A stretch of 64,000 nucleotides of DNA from Primorskyibacter aestuariivivens (GTDB taxonomy: Bacteria > Pseudomonadota > Alphaproteobacteria > Rhodobacterales > Rhodobacteraceae): contig NZ_JAQIOZ010000016.1 in assembly GCF_028023675.1 (NCBI RefSeq), positions 48,920 through 112,919 on the forward strand, read 5' to 3'. Below are positions 57,085 to 64,000 of the stretch, piece after piece (positions within the stretch are counted from its first letter, which is position 1; the number at the start of each line of letters is the position of its first letter). The notes beneath the pieces are model-generated. The model was not told the DNA's origin. It searched no databases and saw nothing but the letters and a program-made list of their open reading frames with translations. A program made the translations under genes and the position numbers.

Positions 57085-57113
57085 GGATGATCAGCGCGAC
57101 AGGCGGATCATCC
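57085..57113. promoter_or_regulatory. Inverted repeat in the leader of the PA14 gene
   Basis: GGATGATC (57085-57092) and GATCATCC (57106-57113), a perfect 8-bp dyad with a 13-nt spacer, 16 nt upstream of the PA14-protein start on the minus strand. No T-run. It could be an operator or mRNA hairpin. The 277 bp between this gene and the DUF6455 array contains this and an FNR-type box but no gene. Confidence 0.4.
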
Positions 57114-57275
57114 GAAAACACAAAAAAACTTCAGCCACATACCGGAAAGGAATCACCCCGGCACATCAGCTCATTTGTGATGCGCCTCACACTAGGCGAA
57201 CAAGGTGAACGTAACGGTAACAACGTCAAATATGATAGTGTTCTGCCGGTGCTCCGCCTCATCCAAGGTTTGAAA

Positions 57276-57289
57276 TTGACTCACATCAA
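57276..57289 (+). promoter_or_regulatory. FNR/FnrL-type operator upstream of the DUF6455 array
   Basis: TTGAC-TCAC-ATCAA, nine of ten positions of the FNR consensus. A TAGCCT (57311-57316) is where a -10 should be, giving a start near 57323 and placing the box near -41 as in class II activation. The first DUF6455 ATG is at 57346. Similar to the box at 25772, with TTAGC in nearly the same relative place. Confidence 0.7.
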
Positions 57290-57345
57290 GGCGGATTGCC
57301 CCGGCGCTGTTAGCCTTTGAGCATTGCTTGTCAGGAGGAGACCCC

Positions 57346-57603
57346 ATGGCAGATGTCGAAAAACTGCGCAAACACGCAGCGCTTGTAGATCGCATGGCGA
57401 CGGCCCGCGGTCTTGATCTGGAAGAAGCCGCTCTGCGCGGGAAAATCTCGCCCGACGGGATTGCCGATGCGGTTCTGAACTGCACCGGATGCACCAATCC
57501 CGAGGACTGCGCCCATTGGCTGGAAACCCATTCCGCGCCCGAACAGGCCGGACCGTCCTATTGCCGGAATGCCGACCTGTTCGAAGACCTGCTCAGATCC
57601 TGA
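57346..57603 (+). CDS. DUF6455 family four-cysteine protein, copy 1
   Basis: 85 residues from ATG 57346 after AGGAGGAG. Mostly helical, no signal or TM span. Cysteines at 46, 49, 55 and 73 give CX2C-X5-C-X17-C (LNCTGCTNPEDCAHW, SYCRNADLF). The same pattern occurs in the next two genes, so the cysteines are probably functional: metal, Fe-S or redox. Function unknown. First gene after an FNR-type promoter, so presumably switched on at low oxygen or by nitrosative signals. Confidence 0.82.
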   Translation: MADVEKLRKHAALVDRMATARGLDLEEAALRGKISPDGIADAVLNCTGCTNPEDCAHWLETHSAPEQAGPSYCRNADLFEDLLRS

Positions 57604-57619
57604 GCCAAAGGAGACTGCC

Positions 57620-57898
57620 ATGCGTCCGCTTGGACCCCGCCTATCCCATTTCTGGAAATTGCAGAACATGCTGCGCGTCACCGGGACCGATGCCACGGAA
57701 GCATTTGACCAGGGTGACCTGACACAGAAGCAATGGGCAGAGCTTGTTGAAACATGCCGTGGCTGCCAATGGACCGGGGGGTGCAACCGCTACATGGAGC
57801 GTGCCCGGCTTGCCGGACATCAAGAAGACGCGCCGCCGCAATGCCGCAACCAAGAGGCGCTTGCCGCTCTGCGCGCGGCCCATCCCGAGGTGGCGTGA
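57620..57898 (+). CDS. DUF6455 family four-cysteine protein, copy 2
   Basis: 92 residues from ATG 57620, preceded by AAGGAGACTGCC. Cysteines at 46, 49, 55 and 75 (ETCRGCQWTGGCNRY, PQCRNQEAL) match copy 1 with a 2-residue longer spacing. N-terminus LSHFWKLQNMLRVTGTDATEAF differs from copy 1, so the copies have diverged. 16 nt after copy 1. Its stop shares bases with the ATG of copy 3 (TGATG). Confidence 0.8.
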   Translation: MRPLGPRLSHFWKLQNMLRVTGTDATEAFDQGDLTQKQWAELVETCRGCQWTGGCNRYMERARLAGHQEDAPPQCRNQEALAALRAAHPEVA

Positions 57899-58158
57899 TG
57901 GCAGCCCCGCTTGGTGATCCCGCCCTGCATTTCTTTATCACCCGCGGCGTTGCCCGGGCGATGGGGCTGAATCTTGGGGACGCGTTGCGCACGGGGCAAC
58001 TGGAACCGGAAACCTATGCCCGCATGGTCACGCGGTGCCGAGGATGCGCGCGGGTCGGCTCATGTCAGGTCTGGCTGGCCAACAGTTCGGTCCCGCATAG
58101 CAGCCCGCCGGAGCAATGCCCAAACGCGCGAGAGTTCCAGTCGCTGCAACTGCATTGA
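57898..58158 (+). CDS. DUF6455-like four-cysteine protein, copy 3
   Basis: 86 residues from ATG 57898; translation re-initiation from copy 2 is likely because of the TGATG junction. Cysteines 47, 50, 56, 74 (VTRCRGCARVGSCQVWL, EQCPNAREF) keep the pattern. The first 40 residues (ALHFFITRGVARAMGLNLGDAL) are more hydrophobic. The operon ends 17 nt further on at an intrinsic terminator. Confidence 0.78.
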   Translation: MAAPLGDPALHFFITRGVARAMGLNLGDALRTGQLEPETYARMVTRCRGCARVGSCQVWLANSSVPHSSPPEQCPNAREFQSLQLH

Positions 58159-58175
58159 TCCGCGCCGAAAACGAC

Positions 58176-58199
58176 AAAGGGGCCATTGCGGCCCCTTTT
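58176..58199. terminator. Terminator of the DUF6455 operon
   Basis: Stem AAAGGGGCC (58176-58184) / GGCCCCTTT (58190-58198), loop ATTGC, T-run at the end on the plus strand. On the opposite strand the T-run is short, so the convergent NDUFA9-like gene may use it weakly. Confidence 0.85.
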
Positions 58200-58221
58200 C
58201 CATTCTATCGTTCTGGCTCTG

Positions 58222-59205
58222 TCAGGCCTTGAGATTGCCTGCGGATTCCTTGATCGCGTCATACTGGCCGGTGGGCCGGAAACGCCAGAGATAGTCGGGC
58301 AGGATCGCCTTGGCATCCACAGGGGTGATTCCAAGCTCGGCAAATCCGGCCGCATCTTCGGACACCACATTGTCGGATTTCAGCGACTTGACCTGATCCC
58401 GGGTCAGGATCGAGTTGTGGAACAGACCCAGCGTCAGGGTCTGCGCGAGATCAAAACCCCATGCCATCATCCCAGCCACCGGGAACGGCAGGTTGAGGAT
58501 GAGCTTGCGGCGGCGGATGACGCCCAGCATCTCTTTCATCAAGGCGCGGAACGTGGCCACAGCCGGCCCGCCCAGTTCATAGATACCACCCTTGACCGCG
58601 CCGGTGACACCCATGGCCGCCGCTTTGGCAACATCATCCACGTAAACCGGCTGAAACCGGGTGTCGCCACCGGCAATCGCCAGGATCGGGCCAAAGCGCG
58701 ACATGGAGGCAAAGCGGTTGTAGAAGCCGTCTTCGGAGCCAAAAATAACCGAGGGGCGCAGGATGACAGCCCCCGGCATGTGTTCCAGCACGCCTTCTTC
58801 GCCCAGCGCCTTGGTCTGGGCGTATTGGCTCTCGGCCTCTTTGTCGGCCCCGATCGCCGAAATATGCACCATGCGCGCCACGCCTTCATCGGCGGCAATG
58901 CGCGCGATCCTCTCGGCACCTTCGTGCTGAATGGCGTCAAAGTTGTTCTTGCCCTTGGCATCGAAAGTGCCGACACAGTTCACAACCGCCTCGGCCCCCT
59001 GCATCGCGGCGCGCACAGAGGCGTCGTCTCGGATGTTGCACAGAACCGGTTCAACTTGGCCCACCGCACCGTAGGGACGCACAAAGATTGCCTCATTCGG
59101 GCGGCGGACGGCGACGCGCACGCGCCAACCCTCTTTGGCCATGCGCCGCGCGATGTAACGGCCCACGAAACCGGAACCGCCATAAATCGTGACCAGTTTT
59201 GACAT
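58222..59205 (-). CDS. Complex I NDUFA9-subunit-like protein (extended SDR)
   Basis: 327 residues from ATG 59205, with GAGGCGTCC upstream; ATG 59241 is also preceded by a strong site. The NAD(P)-binding motif TIYGGSGFVGRYIARR is near residue 5, followed by VVNCVGTFDAKGKN and VHISAIGADKE. Family members in alphaproteobacteria are related to the mitochondrial complex I accessory subunit 39 kDa, and are proposed to be tied to quinone/NADH metabolism. No nuo genes are in the window. Faces the DUF6455 operon tail to tail. Confidence 0.88.
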   Translation of the reverse strand: MSKLVTIYGGSGFVGRYIARRMAKEGWRVRVAVRRPNEAIFVRPYGAVGQVEPVLCNIRDDASVRAAMQGAEAVVNCVGTFDAKGKNNFDAIQHEGAERIARIAADEGVARMVHISAIGADKEAESQYAQTKALGEEGVLEHMPGAVILRPSVIFGSEDGFYNRFASMSRFGPILAIAGGDTRFQPVYVDDVAKAAAMGVTGAVKGGIYELGGPAVATFRALMKEMLGVIRRRKLILNLPFPVAGMMAWGFDLAQTLTLGLFHNSILTRDQVKSLKSDNVVSEDAAGFAELGITPVDAKAILPDYLWRFRPTGQYDAIKESAGNLKA

Positions 59206-59355
59206 GGACGCCTCGCTTTGATGTTCGTCTTTATTGGGCATATCTCCCCCTCTGACCCGAGACAAGGCGATAAGGTGCCGCGTGGATCGCATTTCTTGCA
59301 GATTCTGCGTTGACACTCCCCCGACCCCGATTTAAACGCCTGCCTCACGACACCT

Positions 59356-59442
59356 GCCCAGGTGGCGGAATTGGTAGACGCGCTAGCTTCAGGTGCTAGT
59401 GTCCGTATGGACGTGGAGGTTCGAGTCCTCTCCTGGGCACCA
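59356..59442 (+). tRNA. tRNA-Leu, anticodon CAG
   Basis: Full cloverleaf with a CCA tail encoded: acceptor GCCCAGG / CCTGGGC, anticodon stem-loop CTAGC-TTCAGGT-GCTAG giving anticodon CAG, a long variable arm (class II tRNA) and a T-loop GGTTCGAGTCC. The tRNA's 3' end is a classical phage/island attachment site; an integrase of the right type lies 194 nt downstream, so it is the likely attB side. Confidence 0.96.
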
Positions 59443-59635
59443 TTTCTCCCGAACATATATGCTCATTTCGCCTCAAAAACGTTGATTTTTCAGCGCGTTG
59501 TGCGGTATGATGGTGAACATAGCTGACCACTGATTTTCGCCGTTACCCACACAATTTCGGGTATCAAAATCGGGTAATTTTGGCGATTCGGCGGCAAATA
59601 CCACTAGATACCCGCACCGATACCCGAGGCGCGCC

Positions 59636-60829
59636 ATGCCCCTGAGAGAGTTGCAAGTCAGGAAAGCCAAGCCGAAAGACAAGCAATATCGGCTGTCCGA
59701 CGGCGAAGGCCTGCATCTGCTGGTCAAGCCGAACGGGTCGAAGCTTTGGCAGCAAAGATACCGTTTTCAGGACCGCGAAAAAATGCTGTCGCACGGTCAG
59801 TACCCGGATGTGGGGATCGCGGAAGCGAGGCGTAAGAAGGAGGCTGCCAGGGAACTCTTGGCACAGGGCATTGATCCCGGCGTCCAGAAAAAACTCGACA
59901 AGATCACCTCAGACACCAATGCCCGCATGACATTTCTGCTGGTCGCCGAGGATTACTTGCAGATGGCTTACGACCGCGAACTGGCCGACGCCACGTTGCG
60001 CAAAAAGGAATGGCACATCAACACATTGGCAAAGCCACTTCACAAACGCCCGATCAACGACATCACGTCGGCGGAGATCCTGCATCTACTGAAACGGATC
60101 GAGCACAGTGGTCGCAGGGAAACGGCCAAGAAGCTGCGGGGAACCCTGTCGGCCATTTTCCGCCTCGCCATCGTGACATTGCGGGCCGAGAACGACCCCA
60201 CCGTTGCTGTGAAGGGCGCGCTCTTGCCTGTGAAGGTCACAAACCGTGCCGCGATCACCGACGAGAAGGTGTTCGGTCAGTTTCTGCGCGACCTTGATGC
60301 TTACACCGGCGCAGGAGTCATCAAGGATGCGCTCCTGTTTCAAATCCTGACAATGACCCGCCCGGGCGAGGTCCGCGGGGCCAAGCAGGCAGAGTTCGAT
60401 CTCCCGAAGCGGAAATGGACTATCTCGGCCGACAGGATGAAGATGCGCAGGGATCATGTCGTGCCATTGTCCGATCAGGCTCTGGCGCTGGTCGAGCGCA
60501 ATTGGATCGACGTTGACGGCGTCGAGTTGATCTTTCCGTCGCTCAACTCGAACCGGAAATGGATCTCAGAGAACGCATTTAACTCAGCCATGCGCCGCAT
60601 GGGATATTCCAAGGACGAGGCGACGGCGCATGGGTTTCGAGCGACCGCCAGCACCATCCTCAATGATCGCGGGTTCGATCCAGAAGTCATCGAGGCCGCG
60701 CTGGCCCACCAGGACAAGAATGCTGTCCGACGGGCCTACAACCGGGCGACATATCTGGAGCAACGCACACAGTTGATGCAGGATTGGGCCGACCTGCTGG
60801 ATGAGTTCCGAGAATCGGGTCGTGATTGA
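59636..60829 (+). CDS. Tyrosine-type site-specific integrase (P4 type)
   Basis: 397 residues. N-terminal DUF4102 arm-binding domain (LPLRELQVRKAKPKDKQYRLSDGEG-type), then a core with the catalytic Arg in MTRPGEVRGAKQ near residue 243, HGFRATASTIL (His-x-x-Arg) near residue 335 and the Tyr in RRAYNRATY near residue 369. It integrates the element at the adjacent tRNA gene, with the first 65 residues being a typical arm-site recogniser. Starts from ATG 59636 after GAGG. Converges with the serine recombinase; 70 nt apart. Confidence 0.93.
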   Translation: MPLRELQVRKAKPKDKQYRLSDGEGLHLLVKPNGSKLWQQRYRFQDREKMLSHGQYPDVGIAEARRKKEAARELLAQGIDPGVQKKLDKITSDTNARMTFLLVAEDYLQMAYDRELADATLRKKEWHINTLAKPLHKRPINDITSAEILHLLKRIEHSGRRETAKKLRGTLSAIFRLAIVTLRAENDPTVAVKGALLPVKVTNRAAITDEKVFGQFLRDLDAYTGAGVIKDALLFQILTMTRPGEVRGAKQAEFDLPKRKWTISADRMKMRRDHVVPLSDQALALVERNWIDVDGVELIFPSLNSNRKWISENAFNSAMRRMGYSKDEATAHGFRATASTILNDRGFDPEVIEAALAHQDKNAVRRAYNRATYLEQRTQLMQDWADLLDEFRESGRD

Positions 60830-60899
60830 CCTCTGATCGAGGTTGCTGGATTTTTGCGGCTGGTGCGCTTCGGAGAGCGCTCAGAGCGTCTTCCCGCAC

Positions 60900-62441
60900 C
60901 TAACTCCGTAGATCAAGTGGCGTTTGGTTTTTCAGGTTATTCCGCCACGGTTTGTTTGGTCCGTCTACCAGCGGCGGTTCTTCAAAACGCTGCAAAAATT
61001 CGAGAAGTGGGTCGTGCTGGGTCACCAAAGGGGACAGCTCGGACACATCGCGCATTTCAAGCCAGGAATCCGGCTTAAGGAATAGGTTTCTGCCAACCAC
61101 GGTGCGGTTCGAGAAGCAGTTTTGCACGATCCGGCGTTTTTCGTCGGCGTGGGCGCGAATATGAAGCTCTGCAAGGCTTTGCATGAGTTCGAGGAAAGTG
61201 CCGAGTTTTTCGCGCAAGTCGCCGGGCGTCTGCAGTTTCTCGCGTTGCGCCTCAAGGCCGGCCAGGTCGATCTCAATGGCCAGCTTCTTCTTGTCGTAGC
61301 CCGCTTTGTCGATGGTCCCGTCGATCAGAAGATCCATCAACCGATCAGACCGAGACTGGCACTGCGCGATGTTGAGCTCGATGGAGCGCAGTTGATCTTC
61401 GCCGGGCGCGGCATCGAGCCAATCTTGCCATTCAGTACGAAGCTGCTCGGCCTGTTCTGCGGAAAGCTGGCAGCGCCGCAGAATGTCGATGATGGTCGCG
61501 TCAATCACGTCTTCGCGCACGGTCGTGGTCGGGCATTCCGGGCGCTGGCAGCGATAATAGACCCGGCCTTTTTGCCGTTCCGGCGACATCGGCCCGTCGC
61601 AGAGTCCACAGCGGAACAGCCCGCGATAAAGGTGGTTGTGGCGGGTGACCTTCTTGCCGGCACGGCCTGCCTTCACGTCCTGGACGCGTTTGAAGGTCTT
61701 GGCATCAATGATCGGCGCGTGCAGCCCGTCATAGACCGACCCGGTGCGCTTGATGACGATGATCCCCATGTAGAACGGATTGGCCAAAATGGTTTCCAGC
61801 CCATGCTTGCTGAGGGGTTGACCGGCGAGGTTCCTGAGGCCCAGACGCTCAAGCTCCGGCAGGAGCGTGCGCAGCGAATATTGGCCCGAAGCGTAGAGGT
61901 CGAAGGCCTTCCGGATCAGCGGCGTCTTCACCGGGCAGGGCGTCTTGGGTTCCCCGCGACCGTTGTCGAGATAGCCGATCGGGGCGCGGAACGGGTAGAG
62001 TCCCTGTTTGAGGCGGCCATTCAATCCCTTGATGGTCTCTTCGCGAAGGTTGTGGATGTAGTCTTCGGCGATCACCGCTTGAAGATTGGCCGCAAGCCGC
62101 CCGCCGCGGGACCGGAAATCCAGGGTCTCGGTGGCAAAGAAAATATCGATCCCGAGGTTTGGCAGTTCGGACACCAGCGCCCAGTCCCGCAGGTTACGGG
62201 CGGAGCGGTCAATTTTGTGCATGATCAGCCCGGCGGCCCGGCCGCGTTTGAGTTGCCGGATCATTTGGGTAAAAACCGGCCGGCCGCGCTTGGCCGCGGT
62301 TTCCTTTTCTTCGAACCATTGCGTGACCGTGAGGTTGTGCTGACTCGCAAAACTCTTGATGGCTTCTTTCTGTGCTTCGAGTGAGACGCCCAAGCCCTGC
62401 TTTTGCGTGGACACCCGGATGTATCCAAAACACGGTTTCAT
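60900..62441 (-). CDS. Large serine recombinase
   Basis: 513 residues from ATG 62441 after AAAGGATTT; the frame to 62507 is not part of it. Resolvase catalytic domain with the nucleophile Ser in YIRVSTQKQG near residue 11 and the Arg-rich segment MHKIDRSARNLRDW near residue 72. Then a recombinase domain (YLDNGRGEPKTPC) and a zinc ribbon RCGLCDGPMSPERQKGRVYY with CPTT. A coiled-coil region follows. It probably excises or inverts DNA within the island. Overlaps the small upstream ORF by 4 nt. Confidence 0.92.
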   Translation of the reverse strand: MKPCFGYIRVSTQKQGLGVSLEAQKEAIKSFASQHNLTVTQWFEEKETAAKRGRPVFTQMIRQLKRGRAAGLIMHKIDRSARNLRDWALVSELPNLGIDIFFATETLDFRSRGGRLAANLQAVIAEDYIHNLREETIKGLNGRLKQGLYPFRAPIGYLDNGRGEPKTPCPVKTPLIRKAFDLYASGQYSLRTLLPELERLGLRNLAGQPLSKHGLETILANPFYMGIIVIKRTGSVYDGLHAPIIDAKTFKRVQDVKAGRAGKKVTRHNHLYRGLFRCGLCDGPMSPERQKGRVYYRCQRPECPTTTVREDVIDATIIDILRRCQLSAEQAEQLRTEWQDWLDAAPGEDQLRSIELNIAQCQSRSDRLMDLLIDGTIDKAGYDKKKLAIEIDLAGLEAQREKLQTPGDLREKLGTFLELMQSLAELHIRAHADEKRRIVQNCFSNRTVVGRNLFLKPDSWLEMRDVSELSPLVTQHDPLLEFLQRFEEPPLVDGPNKPWRNNLKNQTPLDLRS

Positions 62442-62584
62442 AAATCCTTTCGGGGGGACCCTGACTCTATCAAATCCTCGGAATTTTGCGAATCCGGCCA
62501 CGGCCAAGTGCCCTCCGCCAGCATGCGAAGATAGATGGCCTTGCAGATTTCGAGATGCTCCTTGAGATGGTCGTCGTGTGTCAT
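62438..62584 (-). CDS. Small protein upstream of the recombinase (48 aa)
   Basis: Minus-strand ATG at 62584 with 49 codons to a TGA overlapping the recombinase ATG (ATGA at 62438-62441). It begins MTHDDHLKEHLEICKAIYLR and then has EGTWPWPDSQNSEDLIESG. Too short for usual gene finders. I remember similar small proteins before serine recombinases in alphaproteobacterial elements. A role as directionality or coupling factor is a guess. Confidence 0.7.
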   Translation of the reverse strand: MTHDDHLKEHLEICKAIYLRMLAEGTWPWPDSQNSEDLIESGSPRKDL

Positions 62585-62626
62585 CTCATCAGGATAACGG
62601 CGGCGCGATTGCCGCAGTAGCCCAGA

Positions 62627-63799
62627 TCACCTGCGAAACCCGGACGTGACCGGAAGTGTGGTCATGGAAAATGCCGGACTTGGGGCATCATCAAGCATCA
62701 TGCGCATTGTGGCGCGGTAGTTTGGCTGTGTCGTCAGATCGCGCGGTTCGATCTTGCCCAGTTGCGCCGCCAGGATTGGAGCATCTGTCGCGCCGACGCG
62801 GAATACGATCATGGTTCCGGCGTTTCCGAGCACCGATGCAAACACCGGCGCGGGGTTCTGTTGTGTGTGTTGTTGGCTGAGCAGCATTCCGAGCTTGTAT
62901 TTGCGGGTTTCAGACAAGAGATCGGCGACAGCCTCGCTGGTGAAGGCGTGAAATTCATCGACGTAGAGGAAGAACGGGCGGCGGGCGTGTTCGGGCAGGT
63001 CATGGCGGGTGAACGCGGCATGGGTCAGGCTGGATACCAGCAGCCCGCCGACCACGTTGGCCAGATCGGCCCCTAGCCGTCCCTTGGACAGGTTGACGAT
63101 GAGTGCCTGGCCGTCATCCATGATCCGGCGAAACCTGAGCGGCTCCTGCGGCTCGCAAAGTGCGGCGCGCAAAACCGGATGGGACAGGAACGCACCCAGC
63201 TTGTTGGCGATCGGCGCGAAGCCGTCGGCGGCGTTCTTGTAGTTCATGGCCGGATATTCCTCGGTCCAGAACTGGCGGACCTGCGGATCGGTGATGTGGG
63301 CCAGCGCCTCGATCCGAAAGGCACGGTCCAGAAACATGCGGGGAATATCACGTAGATCGGGGGTGGGATAATCGAGCAGCGCCAGGACCGCGTGGCGCAG
63401 CAGATGCTCCATGCGCACGCCCCAGGCATCGACCCATTGTTTTTTCAGGGCATCGATCAGGCCAGAGGTCACCAGTGGACGCAGACCGGGAGAGGTTTTG
63501 GTCAGCGGATTGTATCCGTAGGGCGACGCCGGATCGGCGACGTTCCAGTAGATCACGCCCGGGCAGTCGCGGTGCAGGGCGTCGGCCAGGTCGCCATGAG
63601 GATCGATCACGCAGAATCCGCGCCCGGACCGATGATCCTGCAGCGCCATATTGTGGATGAGGGTGGATTTTCCGGTGCCGGTCTGGCCGACGACGTAGAT
63701 GTGCAGTAGGCGATCCGGCTGACGGATACCGAAAGGCACATCGCCATAGCGGTAATAAGCCAGGCCGAGCGCAGTGATGTCATATTGAGCGAGGGACAT
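62627..63799 (-). CDS. VirD4/TraD-like type IV secretion coupling ATPase
   Basis: 390 residues. Walker A VVGQTGTGKSTLIHN near residue 37, DPHGDLAD near 66, and Walker B FFLYVDEFHAF near residue 280. The C-terminal GNAGTMIVFRVGATDA is like the RecA-fold region of HerA/VirD4/TraG proteins. It may pump DNA during conjugation. N-terminal membrane anchors usual for VirD4 are missing, so it is a soluble or truncated version. The start at ATG 63799 has no strong ribosome site. No other type IV secretion genes are in the window. Confidence 0.8.
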   Translation of the reverse strand: MSLAQYDITALGLAYYRYGDVPFGIRQPDRLLHIYVVGQTGTGKSTLIHNMALQDHRSGRGFCVIDPHGDLADALHRDCPGVIYWNVADPASPYGYNPLTKTSPGLRPLVTSGLIDALKKQWVDAWGVRMEHLLRHAVLALLDYPTPDLRDIPRMFLDRAFRIEALAHITDPQVRQFWTEEYPAMNYKNAADGFAPIANKLGAFLSHPVLRAALCEPQEPLRFRRIMDDGQALIVNLSKGRLGADLANVVGGLLVSSLTHAAFTRHDLPEHARRPFFLYVDEFHAFTSEAVADLLSETRKYKLGMLLSQQHTQQNPAPVFASVLGNAGTMIVFRVGATDAPILAAQLGKIEPRDLTTQPNYRATMRMMLDDAPSPAFSMTTLPVTSGFRR

Positions 63800-63881
63800 T
63801 GCGCCATTGTTACCGAGAGCACGAGGCCGCGGTACCGCTGCTGCTATGCCATTCTGTGAGTTTCAAGATTTCAGCTCGGAA

Positions 63882-64000
63882 TGAGCTACCCCCTGAAATT
63901 CGGACACTGACGTAAGCTACGATTTGTTGTCTGCTGGTCTTCGACGATAAGGAGATTAGAGATGTCGAAACGGAAGAACCATTCGCCGGAGTTCAAGGCG
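63882..64000 (+). mobile_element. IS3-family insertion sequence, left end (truncated by window)
   Basis: A TGAGCTACCCCCTGAAATTC sequence opening at 63882 has the look of an IS3-type terminal repeat, followed by a ribosome site (AAGGAGATTAG) and an orfA start. The rest lies outside. Confidence 0.6.
63962..64000 (+). CDS. IS3-family transposase OrfA, first 13 residues
   Basis: ATG at 63962 after AAGGAG opens MSKRKNHSPEFKA and continues to the window edge. The pattern (K/R)-x-(H/Y)-S-x-E-F-K at the start is typical of the helix-turn-helix OrfA of IS3 relatives. Partial, so the group is not defined. Confidence 0.7.
   Translation, partial: MSKRKNHSPEFKA

Larger units (their letters stand above)
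59443..64000. mobile_element. Integrated genomic island (left part; continues past the window)
   Basis: From the tRNA-Leu 3' end through the window edge: P4-type integrase, a serine recombinase with its 48-aa companion, a VirD4-like conjugation ATPase and an IS3-family element. All are mobility genes absent from the conserved chromosome to the left. The repeated tRNA 3' end that would mark the far border is not in the window, so its size is unknown. Confidence 0.75.

Overview
The window is a stretch of an alphaproteobacterial chromosome, most likely a marine Rhodobacteraceae (Roseobacter group). This is inferred from the high G+C, the family-typical neighbourhoods (HDAC-like–xseB–ispA–dxs; rimP–nusA–ylxR–infB; petP–petR; an NDUFA9-like protein), an ALDH16 enzyme, FnrL-type operator sequences and many genes linked by ATGA overlaps. 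No database search was possible; product names rest on recognised motifs and remembered family sequences.

Layout. (1) 1-3734: end of a surface-polysaccharide locus (GT4 glycosyltransferase, epimerase and Gfo/Idh/MocA oxidoreductase on the minus strand; a WecG/TagA/CpsF transferase on the plus strand). (2) 3996-9377: isoprenoid block dxs–ispA–xseB–deacetylase, a hydrolase and an HU gene. (3) 9511-16110: AMP nucleosidase, a PLP decarboxylase, an OmpA-like protein and small enzymes, nearly all minus strand. (4) 16157-25759: sfsA, map, gpmI–envC-like–ctpA, rppH, L,D-transpeptidase, ribA with a degenerate RibB-like front half, and an OmpR-type regulator. (5) 25760-26217: a gene-free 458 bp with an FNR-type box, a predicted structured RNA ending in a terminator, and a large inverted repeat. 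(6) 26218-43833: ilvE, petPR, creatinase, an EamA transporter, matB, an ECF sigma factor with a VWA/YfbK-like protein, aldolase, ALDH16, deoC, and a PstS–OmpA fusion beside an unknown membrane protein. (7) 44004-55205: secA, a parvulin, argJ, mutT, a 46-residue ORF, and the infB–ylxR–nusA–rimP transcription/translation cluster. (8) 55365-59205: an SGNH/PA14 protein with a Glu-Pro hexanucleotide repeat, then three tandem four-cysteine DUF6455 genes behind an FNR-type box, and an NDUFA9-like gene. (9) 59356-64000: tRNA-Leu(CAG) followed by a P4-type integrase, a serine recombinase with a 48-residue companion, a VirD4/TraD-like ATPase and the left end of an IS3-family element. This is the left part of an integrated island that continues past the window.

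Most of the window is housekeeping. The most promising material for something undescribed is the pair of loci carrying near-identical FNR-type boxes (TTGAC-N4-ATCAA) with similarly placed TTAGC -10-like sequences: one drives three paralogous CX2C-X5-C-X17-19-C miniproteins, and the other drives a probable small RNA or attenuator. If both respond to the same low-oxygen or nitrosative signal, they form a small regulon with no known function.
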